Counted from the stretch's first letter, positions 1 through 5,223 are shown. The stretch is 5,450 nucleotides of DNA from Deltaproteobacteria bacterium (GCA_019309245.1 JAFDGP010000184.1:1-5450), one strand, 5' to 3'. The notes: generated by a model from the letters alone, not told the origin. Made by a program: numbers and translations.

Positions 1-63
1 CGGCTTCGCGGCCGTTGGCGCCGCAACCGCCCCAGATGGTTTTTCAACCGGACGCTGCAGTGG

Positions 64-1095
64 TTATGACCGCACCAGCCCTTGTTTCAGGCGCAAGATA
101 CGTGTCACGGAGTTGACACATTGCTCTCTGGCTGCCTGAGAAGTACGCACGGTCTTCAACAGGGCCTCATGGATCGCCGCAGCCTTCTTTTGGTTTCGGC
201 AAACCAGTGCGATATCGATCGGCGCCTCTACAATCCGGCGCGCAACGGCAGGCACGTCATAGTGTTTTTCAATAGCCCCCATGTCCAGGTCGTCGGTAAA
301 GGTAACACCCTGAAACCCCAAGGTCTTGCGCAAGAGTTCTTGTGACACGACAGACGAAAGGCTGGCTGGCCAGTGCGGGTCGAGGTCTTCGTAGACGACG
401 TGGGAAAACATGACGGCCTCCACCCCGGCATCAACCGCGGCCCTGAAGGGCACCAGGTCCGTGGCCGCCAACACACGCCCTGGCGTATCCAGAACAGGGC
501 GTTCCAGGTGGGAATCTACAACCGTGCGCCCTATGCCCGGGAAATGCTTGGCCGTGGCTGCAACCCCGTTTTCTTGAAGGCTTCTGATGACCGTGGTGCC
601 CAGATCCGCGACCAGGTCCGCACTGGACCCAAACACCCGCTCCGCCATCACCGGCCGGTCAAGGCCCTCGGGAACCACATCCAGGACCGGCGCAAAGTTC
701 ACGTTGATCCCCACGGACCTCAATTCGTCGGCCGTGGTGCGTCCAAAGGCTTGAGCCGCATCTGTTGACCGACGCTCACCGATGTGCCGGGCTCCCGGAA
801 ACACTGTAAACGGAGGGCCCAACCTGGCCACAGGTCCACCCTCCTGATCGATGCAGATCAGAAGCGGGGGCAGGCCCTGTCGGGCGGCAAATGACTGAGC
901 GCTACCGCACAGTGCGGCGAGCTGAGCGGGTTCGCCGACATTTCGCTTGAACAATACGAGCCCTCCAACGCGAAGTTCGCGGATCATCTCCTCGAGGGCA
1001 TGGTCAGCGGTTTTTCCCTCAAACCCGACCACCAACCGTTGGCCCACCAATTGTTCGTCCGTAAGGTCTTGTGGGGAAAACTCGGGATGGATCAT
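64..1095 (-). CDS. nagZ: Beta-N-acetylhexosaminidase NagZ (glycoside hydrolase family 3)
   Basis: The product is a GH3 N-acetyl-beta-glucosaminidase. In this family the cytoplasmic enzyme removes GlcNAc from GlcNAc-anhydroMurNAc (muro)peptides during peptidoglycan recycling. Numbered from the ATG at 1095 (343 aa), IDQEGGPVARL lies near residue 83. KHFPGIG starts at 183 and is followed by the DSH loop (Asp194/His196), the Asp-His acid/base dyad of NagZ. TDDLDMGAI carries the predicted nucleophile Asp268. The length is typical of NagZ, and no signal peptide is visible, consistent with a cytosolic enzyme. The frame stays open upstream to a TTG at 1137. I prefer the ATG because it overlaps the TGA of the upstream small gene (ATGA, 1092-1095), which suggests translational coupling, and because no good Shine-Dalgarno serves the TTG. 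One deviation is Ile in place of the usual His in KHFPGHG; other GH3 proteins have Leu there. The stop is TAA at 64-66. Bases 1-63 hold nothing I can assign. Confidence 0.92.
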   Translation of the reverse strand: MIHPEFSPQDLTDEQLVGQRLVVGFEGKTADHALEEMIRELRVGGLVLFKRNVGEPAQLAALCGSAQSFAARQGLPPLLICIDQEGGPVARLGPPFTVFPGARHIGERRSTDAAQAFGRTTADELRSVGINVNFAPVLDVVPEGLDRPVMAERVFGSSADLVADLGTTVIRSLQENGVAATAKHFPGIGRTVVDSHLERPVLDTPGRVLAATDLVPFRAAVDAGVEAVMFSHVVYEDLDPHWPASLSSVVSQELLRKTLGFQGVTFTDDLDMGAIEKHYDVPAVARRIVEAPIDIALVCRNQKKAAAIHEALLKTVRTSQAAREQCVNSVTRILRLKQGLVRS

Positions 1096-1346
1096 GTCAT
1101 AGAACGGATATCCAGGGATCTGCACAAGCTCCTGCAAACCGCCGCGGCTTGTTGAAACTGTTCGATTTTACTACATTTTTCTATATAAGGGCACACTGCG
1201 CCCTGTTCAAACAAGGCGCAGTGCAGGCAGGGGCTTTCGTTCAATATCCGGGGATCCACCTTGGCTTGAACGCTCGAAAGGCTCTGCATTGCCCTGGACT
1301 TTGGAGATTCTACATCTCCCCGGATAATAAAAAGGTTTCTTCTCAT
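1092..1346 (-). CDS. Small Cys-rich protein, probable metal-binding, coupled to nagZ
   Basis: The ORF encodes 84 aa with no family I can name. Residues 1-35 are basic to mixed (MRRNLFIIRGDVES...). They are followed by a Cys cluster with Cys40, 43, 52 and 58 (C-x2-C-x8-C-x5-C), then a helix-like stretch KIEQFQQAAAV, then Cys71 and Cys75. The spacing suggests a zinc-ribbon-like or other metal-binding fold; this is inference. Two things argue that it is a real gene: the regular Cys spacing, and a stop codon that overlaps the nagZ ATG by 4 bases, a common operon arrangement. The ATG at 1346 is preceded by GAGAGG three bases upstream. The frame also opens further upstream to a TTG at 1400 (18 more residues, two more Cys), but no Shine-Dalgarno was seen there. 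No signal peptide or membrane segment is visible. The role is unknown; a regulator or accessory of nagZ is only a guess from position. Confidence 0.68.
   Translation of the reverse strand: MRRNLFIIRGDVESPKSRAMQSLSSVQAKVDPRILNESPCLHCALFEQGAVCPYIEKCSKIEQFQQAAAVCRSLCRSLDIRSMT
1194..1223. repeat. Long palindrome inside the Cys-rich CDS
   Basis: A perfect 9-bp inverted repeat (CACTGCGCC / GGCGCAGTG) encloses 12 bases. These can add four more pairs (TGTT/AACA) after one mismatch, but the remaining loop is too tight for all to form. The palindrome lies within the codons for HCALFEQGAV, between the second and third Cys of the main cluster. It may fold in the mRNA, or it may be a by-product of codon choice. 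Confidence 0.6.
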
Positions 1347-1394
1347 TGACCTCTCGTTTTCCTGCCGGCACACGCATTCGGTACCATCAGTGGT

Positions 1395-1435
1395 CACCAA
1401 GAAAACCTTGGTGTGGGGTCCCTTTTTCAGGGGCC
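1395..1435. repeat. Two adjacent small hairpins
   Basis: Hairpin one pairs CACCAAG (1395-1401) with CTTGGTG (1407-1413) around the loop AAAAC. Hairpin two pairs GGTCCCT (1417-1423) with AGGGGCC (1429-1435), with one G-T wobble, around the loop TTTTC. Neither is followed by a proper T-run on either strand, so I do not call a terminator. They lie just upstream of the Cys-rich gene and could be in its 5' leader. Confidence 0.4.
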
Positions 1436-1584
1436 TTCCTCATAGAACCCATCGCGTGGGGAAGTGCTGATAATCTTAAATCCATTGATCAGTCAGCCCG
1501 ACGCATGGGGGGCGATGCTACAAAACTTCCATCTTTTCATGTATCATATCCAGCGGGTTTTGAAAAACACCTGAGATTTTTTTC

Positions 1585-1614
1585 TTGGCCGATCTGTTCA
1601 AAATATACTATATT
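1585..1614 (+). promoter_or_regulatory. Possible sigma-70 promoter for rpsU
   Basis: TTGGCC at 1585-1590 and TATATT at 1609-1614 are 18 bases apart in the most AT-rich part of the region. A second -10-like hexamer, TATACT, sits at 1604-1609. Transcription from here would give an S21 leader of roughly 90 bases. The -35 match is weak, so this is a candidate only. Confidence 0.3.
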
Positions 1615-1640
1615 TAACCTTTCGATAATCTGATTTGTAA

Positions 1641-1670
1641 GGCCTTTCCTCACCAAGAGGGCGACAGGCC
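1641..1670 (+). other. Leader hairpin upstream of rpsU
   Basis: A two-part stem pairs GGCCT (1641-1645) with AGGCC (1666-1670). Inside it, CCTC (1648-1651) pairs with GAGG (1657-1660) around the loop ACCAA. It lies about 40 bases before the rpsU start. Several ribosomal protein operons are autoregulated through leader structures, so a regulatory role is possible, but nothing here matches a leader class I know. Confidence 0.35.
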
Positions 1671-1711
1671 GGAATCTGGGATCCAAACGCATATAGAAAG
1701 GGGAGATCGTT

Positions 1712-1933
1712 TTGAGGGAGTTTAGTAGCCTGGAGGTTGAAGTCCAGAACAATGACCTTGAAAGGGCTATCAAGCTGCTAAAAAAAAAGATTCAAAAAGA
1801 CGGCCTTTTTAAACACCTGAAGGCCAAAAGAAGCTACGAAAAACCCAGCGAATGCCGACGCCGAAAACGTCGGGAAAGCGAAAGAAGGCTCCGTGCGGCC
1901 GAGCGTAAAAAAAATGCCAGGAAGTTCCGGTAA
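1712..1933 (+). CDS. rpsU: 30S ribosomal protein S21
   Basis: The 73-aa product is the small basic S21 protein of the 30S subunit, which in E. coli lies near the anti-Shine-Dalgarno end of 16S rRNA and aids initiation. The diagnostic pattern is present: a beta start LEVEVQNND, then LERAIKLLKKKIQKDGLF, then KRSYEKPSE near residues 40-47, and finally a highly basic helical tail of Arg/Lys repeats. The length fits the family. The start is TTG, chosen because AAGGGGAG lies 6 bases upstream and no ATG is available. A few residues precede the usual S21 beginning. It is transcribed alone on the plus strand and converges with the next gene, with 20 bases between the two stop codons and no clear terminator there. 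Confidence 0.93.
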   Translation: MREFSSLEVEVQNNDLERAIKLLKKKIQKDGLFKHLKAKRSYEKPSECRRRKRRESERRLRAAERKKNARKFR

Positions 1934-1953
1934 ATAGTGGCTTCATGCCGGAG

Positions 1954-2178
1954 TCAGGACCCGGCCCTTCTTCTGTCCCGCATCACCCGGCGGTCATTTT
2001 CCACGGAAAGCGACACAATGATCCCGTCCCGGACACTTTTCCGGCGGTCCTGTTTGTTTCTCCGGCGGTCCTTTCGAGCCCCCTGCTTCGGCCCGGTATA
2101 AGGCTTGCGCTTGTCCGAAGCATTCCCGCCGACCGAGGTGGATCTTCCGACCGTTATGTTGATGTTGACAGAATCCAC
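1954..2178 (-). CDS. Small basic DRR-repeat protein of unknown function
   Basis: The ORF encodes 74 aa. Residues 1-20 are a Ser/Gly/Asn-rich beta-like start (MDSVNINITVGRSTSVGG). The rest is strongly basic, with the triplet Asp-Arg-Arg at residues 37-39, 44-46, 62-64 and 68-70. A hydrophobic strand GIIVSLSVE (52-60) lies between the two pairs. From memory, small proteins with repeated DRR motifs recur in sulfate-reducing and related bacteria, often without assigned function; nucleic-acid or polyanion binding is a guess from charge. The start is GTG, strongly supported by AGGAGG 4 bases upstream. The gene converges with rpsU and is separated from the upstream HAD gene by 219 bases of repeat-rich DNA, so it probably has its own promoter. 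I could not place that promoter. Confidence 0.75.
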   Translation of the reverse strand: MDSVNINITVGRSTSVGGNASDKRKPYTGPKQGARKDRRRNKQDRRKSVRDGIIVSLSVENDRRVMRDRRRAGS

Positions 2179-2268
2179 AAGACCTCCTCACTCCTTCTTC
2201 TCATCGGTCATGTGGAAAATTGCTTTAGTGCGGTACCCGTCCACAACACACAAAATGGATGAGGCCTT

Positions 2269-2306
2269 TGCAAAACTCGTTGCTCTCGCTCAGGCAACAT
2301 TTTGCA
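2269..2306. repeat. Imperfect inverted repeat (hairpin 1 of the 2260-2400 repeat patch)
   Basis: TGCAAAA (2269-2275) pairs with TTTTGCA (2300-2306). An inner stem pairs GTTGC (2279-2283) with GCAAC (2294-2298) around a 10-base loop. The decamer ATTTTGCACG at 2299-2308 recurs exactly at 2350-2359, linking this hairpin to the next one. This resembles a dispersed intergenic repeat more than a gene-specific signal. Confidence 0.6.
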
Positions 2307-2352
2307 CGCTCGGCCGCCCGGCAGTCAGGTCGTTTTGCCGAAAGGCGATATT

Positions 2353-2395
2353 TTGCACGACCCAACCGCCGAGAGCAAGTCGTGCAAGGCTCTCG
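2353..2395. repeat. Two interlocked perfect inverted repeats
   Basis: TTGCACGAC (2353-2361) pairs perfectly with GTCGTGCAA (2379-2387). CGAGAGC (2370-2376) pairs perfectly with GCTCTCG (2389-2395). The arms alternate a-b-a'-b', so they cannot form one simple nested hairpin. They give either two alternative stems or a pseudoknot-like fold, although the 1-base third loop makes a full pseudoknot unlikely. A further GCTCTCG at 2282-2288 could compete for the same arm. The patch begins 2 bases beyond the HAD stop codon and lacks a T-run, so it is not a normal terminator. Confidence 0.65.
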
Positions 2396-2397
2396 CA

Positions 2398-3153
2398 TCA
2401 TACCTGAACACCCGCCGCCTCCCAAAGGGTTTGCCGAATCACGTCTCCGACCCTGGCGAAATCCACGGGCACACCGGAGGCAAATTCGATGACCGCCACC
2501 CGCTTGCACAGGTCACCCGGCAGCCGGGACACCGCCCCCTTCAAGGCCGCATTTGGTCGAAAGGCGATGCCCACCCCTCCGATCTCAGCCGCCCGACGAA
2601 TGCCGTAGAAATCACCCAGGGTGTCACCCACATGAAATACGGTCCCCTCAATGGCACCGTCCGGTCCCACCAGTTCGTCAAGCACCTGCGCTTTGGCCTG
2701 TTCGGCTATGATGGGACGGATCAGACACGCCTTTTCTTCAGCACGCAACCGTTCCACCAGAACAGGGGACGCCGCCACCAGGAGCTGCGAGTTAAATCGA
2801 TACCGATTCACCAGGGCCATCAGCCCGGCGAAACCCGTGGTGCAAAGGGCAATCGTGGCATCCAGGTCGCGGCTTTTAATTAGAGCGCCGAGGACCGCCG
2901 CCACCCCCTTATAAAAAGGCATCTCCTTCGCGTAGGCTTCCAGATCCGGCCGCTCGACCACCTCGGCCAGGCCCTGCATCTCGGGCAGGACATCCTGGAA
3001 CCTGCAAGCGCCGGTGGTATAGCGATCCATCAGGGCCTGCATCTGCTCGAAACGCCCGTGGCGTCTGACCAGCTCGCCAAAGGTATTATCCCCGGTGATG
3101 GTGCCGTTGACGTCTGTGGTAACGATAACTTTCAGCCTGGTCCCCAGGGTCAT
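2398..3153 (-). CDS. HAD-superfamily hydrolase (phosphatase-like), with Asn in the motif I acid/base position
   Basis: The 251-aa product shows haloacid-dehalogenase-fold motifs in order. Motif I is VIVTTDVNGTIT with the predicted nucleophile Asp14. Motif II is IALCTTG (Thr105/Thr106). A candidate motif III Lys is Lys154. Motif IV is FHVGDTLGD with Asp177 and Asp181. The helical cap-like insert between motifs I and II (about 25-95) suggests a C1-capped member similar in layout to phosphoserine phosphatases. The substrate is unknown. In HAD phosphatases the second residue of DxD acts as acid/base. Here it is Asn16, so ordinary phosphatase activity may be weakened or the chemistry may differ. 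The start is ATG at 3153, just before the conserved first strand; the frame opens much further upstream, but that stretch is the thx gene read in another frame. No clear Shine-Dalgarno is visible. It lies 68 bases after thx and probably shares its transcript. Confidence 0.85.
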   Translation of the reverse strand: MTLGTRLKVIVTTDVNGTITGDNTFGELVRRHGRFEQMQALMDRYTTGACRFQDVLPEMQGLAEVVERPDLEAYAKEMPFYKGVAAVLGALIKSRDLDATIALCTTGFAGLMALVNRYRFNSQLLVAASPVLVERLRAEEKACLIRPIIAEQAKAQVLDELVGPDGAIEGTVFHVGDTLGDFYGIRRAAEIGGVGIAFRPNAALKGAVSRLPGDLCKRVAVIEFASGVPVDFARVGDVIRQTLWEAAGVQV

Positions 3154-3221
3154 CTGAGAACTGGAATTCGGGATTGATCGTGTATTCACGCAAATATTTG
3201 GGAACGTTCGGGCAGGGTTAC

Positions 3222-3314
3222 TTACGCCGCCTTCTTTTTCTTCTTTGGACGGCTCTTGCCGAAGGTTCCCCGCCATATTTTCCCGCGTTTCGTCTTCCTG
3301 TCGCCTTTGCCCAT
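3222..3314 (-). CDS. thx: 30S ribosomal protein Thx (bTHX), 30 aa
   Basis: This very short ORF reads MGKGDRKTKRGKIWRGTFGK and ends in a Lys-rich tail closing with two Ala. From memory it is nearly identical in pattern to Thermus thermophilus Thx, which shares GKGDR-T-RGKIWRGT-GK-RP followed by lysines. In Thermus, Thx sits in a cavity of the 30S head and stabilises rRNA. The ATG at 3314 has an ideal AGGAGGT 6 bases upstream, and a near-consensus promoter lies about 50 bases upstream. The stop is TAA at 3222-3224. It is the first gene of a probable two-gene unit with the HAD hydrolase. A longer frame of the HAD gene overlaps it in another phase, but that frame has no comparable start signals. 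Confidence rests on residue pattern and start signals together. Confidence 0.9.
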   Translation of the reverse strand: MGKGDRKTKRGKIWRGTFGKSRPKKKKKAA

Positions 3315-3362
3315 AGCTGTACCTCCTGCTGCTCAACGCGCCGAACTTTCACATAAATGTAG

Positions 3363-3391
3363 TTTATACCAAATTAAGCGCTCCGGGTCAA
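3363..3391 (-). promoter_or_regulatory. Sigma-70-type promoter for thx-HAD
   Basis: Read on the minus strand, TTGACC (3386-3391) is followed after exactly 17 bases by TATAAA (3363-3368). The predicted start of transcription is near 3356, giving a leader of about 42 bases that includes the strong thx ribosome-binding site. A perfect 8-bp inverted repeat, GCTCCGGG (3380-3387) with CCCGGAGC (3407-3414), overlaps the -35 element and extends upstream. A repressor site or leftover repeat are both possible. Confidence 0.7.
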
Positions 3392-3415
3392 AGGCCAATC
3401 CGGCAGCCCGGAGCC

Positions 3416-3484
3416 AAAAAAAATTTATCACGTGCTGTTCTCAAGGCGTCAAGCCGCGATTTGAGTTGAGTCTCTTAAGGGGGT
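3416..3484. repeat. Short copy of the repeat found downstream of hisHF
   Basis: An A-tract, CACGTG and GTTCTCAAG (3429-3445) match 5275-5291 at 15 of 17 positions. The segment starting GCCGCGATTTGA (3453-3484) matches 5414-5445 at 28 of 32. The two blocks are nearly adjacent here but about 115 bases further apart in the downstream copy. The repeat therefore flanks hisHF in the same orientation on both sides. It is non-coding and sits immediately upstream of the probable hisHF promoter. Confidence 0.7.
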
Positions 3485-3520
3485 TCTTGTATTTGGACAG
3501 CAGGTGGTATACAAGAATCC
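3481..3520 (+). promoter_or_regulatory. Inverted repeat over a probable extended -10 promoter of hisHF
   Basis: TTCTTGTAT (3484-3492) and ATACAAGAA (3509-3517) form a perfect 9-bp inverted repeat, extended to 12 pairs by GGG/TCC (3481-3483 with 3518-3520, one G-T wobble), around a 16-base loop. TGGTATACA at 3505-3513 fits an extended -10 (TGn plus TATACA); the -35 is poor. The right arm covers the -10, as an operator would. It could instead be a leader hairpin. No T-run follows, so it is not a terminator, and no His-rich leader peptide was seen. Confidence 0.45.
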
Positions 3521-3551
3521 GGACGCTGTCGCGTGGTTGGCACCGAGCACA

Positions 3552-3578
3552 GGCCGGTACGGCCGAAAAAGATAAGGA
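3552..3578 (+). promoter_or_regulatory. Leader mini-hairpin and ribosome-binding site of hisHF
   Basis: GGCCG (3552-3556) and CGGCC (3560-3564) form a tight 5-bp stem with a three-base loop. A short A-rich spacer and the Shine-Dalgarno AAGGA (3574-3578) follow, 6 bases before the ATG at 3585. The site fixes the start codon. The stem is close enough to affect ribosome loading, but that is inference. Confidence 0.5.
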
Positions 3579-3584
3579 ACATCC

Positions 3585-5156
3585 ATGATCGCTTTTTTGG
3601 ATTATGGCGCAGGCAATGTGAGAAGCGTGCTCAATGCGCTGGAAAAACTGGGAGCCCGTGTCAGAATCGTCGGCGGGGCAGAGGATATCCTCTCGGCCGA
3701 CAAGTTGATCTTTCCCGGGGTCGGCGCATTCGGCAACATGATGGCCATCCTGCACGAAAAGGGCCTTGTAGAGCCGCTCAGGGCCTATCTCTTGTCGGAT
3801 CGGCCCTTTCTCGGGATCTGCCTGGGGCTCCAGGCCCTGTTCGACTCCAGCGAAGAGGCGCCCGGGGTCCGGGGGCTGGGTGTGATCCCCGGGTCGGTCA
3901 AGCGCTTTTCCGTGGATCTGTCCGTACCGCATATCGGCTGGAACGGGATCAACATCCGAAAGCCCTCCTCGATCTTTACCGGGCTGCGTGGCGATGAAAA
4001 GTTTTACTTCGTCCATTCCTACCACGTGGCGCCCGAAGACCACGGAGTGGTTCTGACCACCACGGACTACGGCCATGAATTCGTAAGCGCAATTCAAAAG
4101 GGCAACATCGTGGCCACCCAGTTCCACCCGGAAAAAAGTGGGACGCACGGGCTTGAAATCCTGAAAAACTTCCTGCAAGAGCGGTCGACGCCGTCCGCGC
4201 CGCCTCCCTTGTCCGGACCGACAAGGCTGGCCAAACGCATCATCGCCTGTCTGGACGTGCGGGCAAACGACCAGGGCGACCTTGTGGTCACCAAGGGAGA
4301 TCAATACGATGTCCGGGAACAAGGCGCGGTCCGGAATTTGGGAAAACCCGTGGATCTGGCCAGGCAGTACTACGACCAGGGGGCCGATGAGATCACCTTT
4401 CTCAATATCACCGGGTTCCGGGATTTCCCCCTGGAAGACATGCCCATGCTGGAAGTGCTCAAGCAGACCTCGAGGCATGTCTTTGTGCCCCTGACCATTG
4501 GCGGGGGCATTCGAGACTACACCGACAAAGACGGTCGCCGTTACAGCGCGTTGGAAGTGGCGGCGGAATACTTCCGCTCCGGTGCGGACAAGGTCTCAAT
4601 CGGCAGCGACGCGGTAGACATCGCCGAAGCGTACCTGAAGACCGGCCGTGCAACGGGCCGAAGCGCCATTGAAGCCATTTCCCGGATCTACGGCAACCAG
4701 GCCGTGGTTATCTCGATCGACCCCAGGCGCATCTATGTGGCATCGCCCCGGCAGGTGTCGCACCACGTGATTGAAACAACGATTCCGGGCGCCGGGGGCG
4801 AACACTTTTGCTGGTATCAGTGCACGGTCAAGGGAGGGCGCGAAGGCCGAGACCTGGATGCGGTGACCCTGGCACAGACTTGTGAAAAGCTGGGGGCAGG
4901 GGAAATCCTGCTCAACTGTATCGACCGGGACGGGACCAATGCCGGTTTTGATCTGGAATTGATCAATGCGGTCAAGTCCGCGGTCTCGATCCCCGTGATC
5001 GCCTCAAGCGGGGCGGGTTGTGCGAAGCACTTCCTGGAAGTGTTTACGCAAACTCAGGCCGAATCCGCGCTGGCCGCCGGCATTTTTCACCGGCAAGAGG
5101 TCCCGATCGGCGAGGTGAAACGGTTCTTGAAAGGCAAGGTGGAAATCCGGGATTAG
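3585..5156 (+). CDS. hisHF: Fused imidazole glycerol phosphate synthase HisH-HisF (eukaryotic HIS7-like)
   Basis: One uninterrupted 523-aa frame carries both subunits of IGP synthase, which converts PRFAR and glutamine-derived ammonia to imidazole glycerol phosphate and AICAR in histidine biosynthesis. Residues 1-200 are the class I glutaminase: PGVGAFG oxyanion strand (44-50), nucleophile Cys79 in GICLG, and His181 and Glu183 in QFHPEKS. A Pro/Ser-rich linker (about 200-213) leads to the HisF barrel: Asp224 in CLDV, IGGGI (305-309), ADKVSIG, Asp379 in VISIDP, then LLNCIDRDG and IASSGAG. Most bacteria encode HisH and HisF separately. This protein has the fusion and also the longer HisF segments of yeast HIS7 and plant HISN4, for example RANDQGDLVVTKGDQYDV, a YFRSGADKVSIG context and CWYQCTVKGG. 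All key residues are present, so it should be active. No other his gene lies in the window, and it appears to be transcribed alone. The ATG is fixed by AAGGA. Confidence 0.95.
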   Translation: MIAFLDYGAGNVRSVLNALEKLGARVRIVGGAEDILSADKLIFPGVGAFGNMMAILHEKGLVEPLRAYLLSDRPFLGICLGLQALFDSSEEAPGVRGLGVIPGSVKRFSVDLSVPHIGWNGINIRKPSSIFTGLRGDEKFYFVHSYHVAPEDHGVVLTTTDYGHEFVSAIQKGNIVATQFHPEKSGTHGLEILKNFLQERSTPSAPPPLSGPTRLAKRIIACLDVRANDQGDLVVTKGDQYDVREQGAVRNLGKPVDLARQYYDQGADEITFLNITGFRDFPLEDMPMLEVLKQTSRHVFVPLTIGGGIRDYTDKDGRRYSALEVAAEYFRSGADKVSIGSDAVDIAEAYLKTGRATGRSAIEAISRIYGNQAVVISIDPRRIYVASPRQVSHHVIETTIPGAGGEHFCWYQCTVKGGREGRDLDAVTLAQTCEKLGAGEILLNCIDRDGTNAGFDLELINAVKSAVSIPVIASSGAGCAKHFLEVFTQTQAESALAAGIFHRQEVPIGEVKRFLKGKVEIRD

Positions 5157-5163
5157 CCATTAT

Positions 5164-5178
5164 GGGGACGTCCTCCCC
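5164..5178 (+). terminator. Weak hairpin after hisHF, possible terminator
   Basis: GGGGA (5164-5168) pairs with TCCCC (5174-5178) around the loop CGTCC, 7 bases after the TAG stop. Downstream there is only a scattered CTGTCTTT rather than a clean T-run, so this is a marginal candidate. The GGGGACGTCC core may also be a fragment of a dispersed repeat. Confidence 0.25.
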
Positions 5179-5223
5179 CTGTCTTTGGCCCGCACGTGGG
5201 TATAGATGAAGGTTGTCTGAACG

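Larger units (their letters stand above)
1347..1711. other. Intergenic region between the Cys-rich gene and rpsU
   Basis: These 365 bases hold no convincing gene. A 95-codon plus-strand frame over 1346-1633 has no ribosome-binding site and no recognisable protein pattern. The half nearest the Cys-rich gene contains two small hairpins. Bases from about 1570 to 1640 are clearly AT-rich and probably hold the rpsU promoter, followed by a structured leader. The minus-strand promoter for the Cys-rich gene should lie here too, but I could not pick a convincing -35/-10 pair. Confidence 0.6.

Noticed and set aside
1096..1137. TTG-initiated 14-residue extension of NagZ
   Set aside because: It reads over the end of the Cys-rich gene without a good ribosome-binding site. 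The ATGA overlap gives a better start at 1095.
1346..1633. 95-codon plus-strand frame upstream of rpsU
   Set aside because: There is no Shine-Dalgarno and no protein-like pattern, and it runs through hairpins and the AT-rich promoter-like region.
2193..2250. Short minus-strand frame ending in HMTDEKKE just upstream of the DRR gene
   Set aside because: It is too short, and there is no ribosome-binding site before its possible GTG, TTG or ATG starts. It could be a leader peptide or relic, but the sequence does not support a call.
2225..2509. 94-codon Cys/Arg-rich minus-strand frame
   Set aside because: It runs through the inverted-repeat patch and into the 3' end of the HAD gene. The Cys residues are irregular and no start signal was found.
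2302..2914. Plus-strand frames of 193 and 87 codons opposite the HAD gene
   Set aside because: They are antisense shadows of a gene with clear catalytic motifs.
3154..3336. 61-residue N-terminal extension of the HAD protein
   Set aside because: It overlaps thx in another frame, is low-complexity and polar, and lacks HAD motifs. The fold begins right after the ATG at 3153.
3441..4478. 345-codon open frame on the minus strand opposite hisHF
   Set aside because: It lies antisense to a certain gene and shows no recognisable motif or start signal. It is the usual consequence of GC-rich codon use in hisHF.
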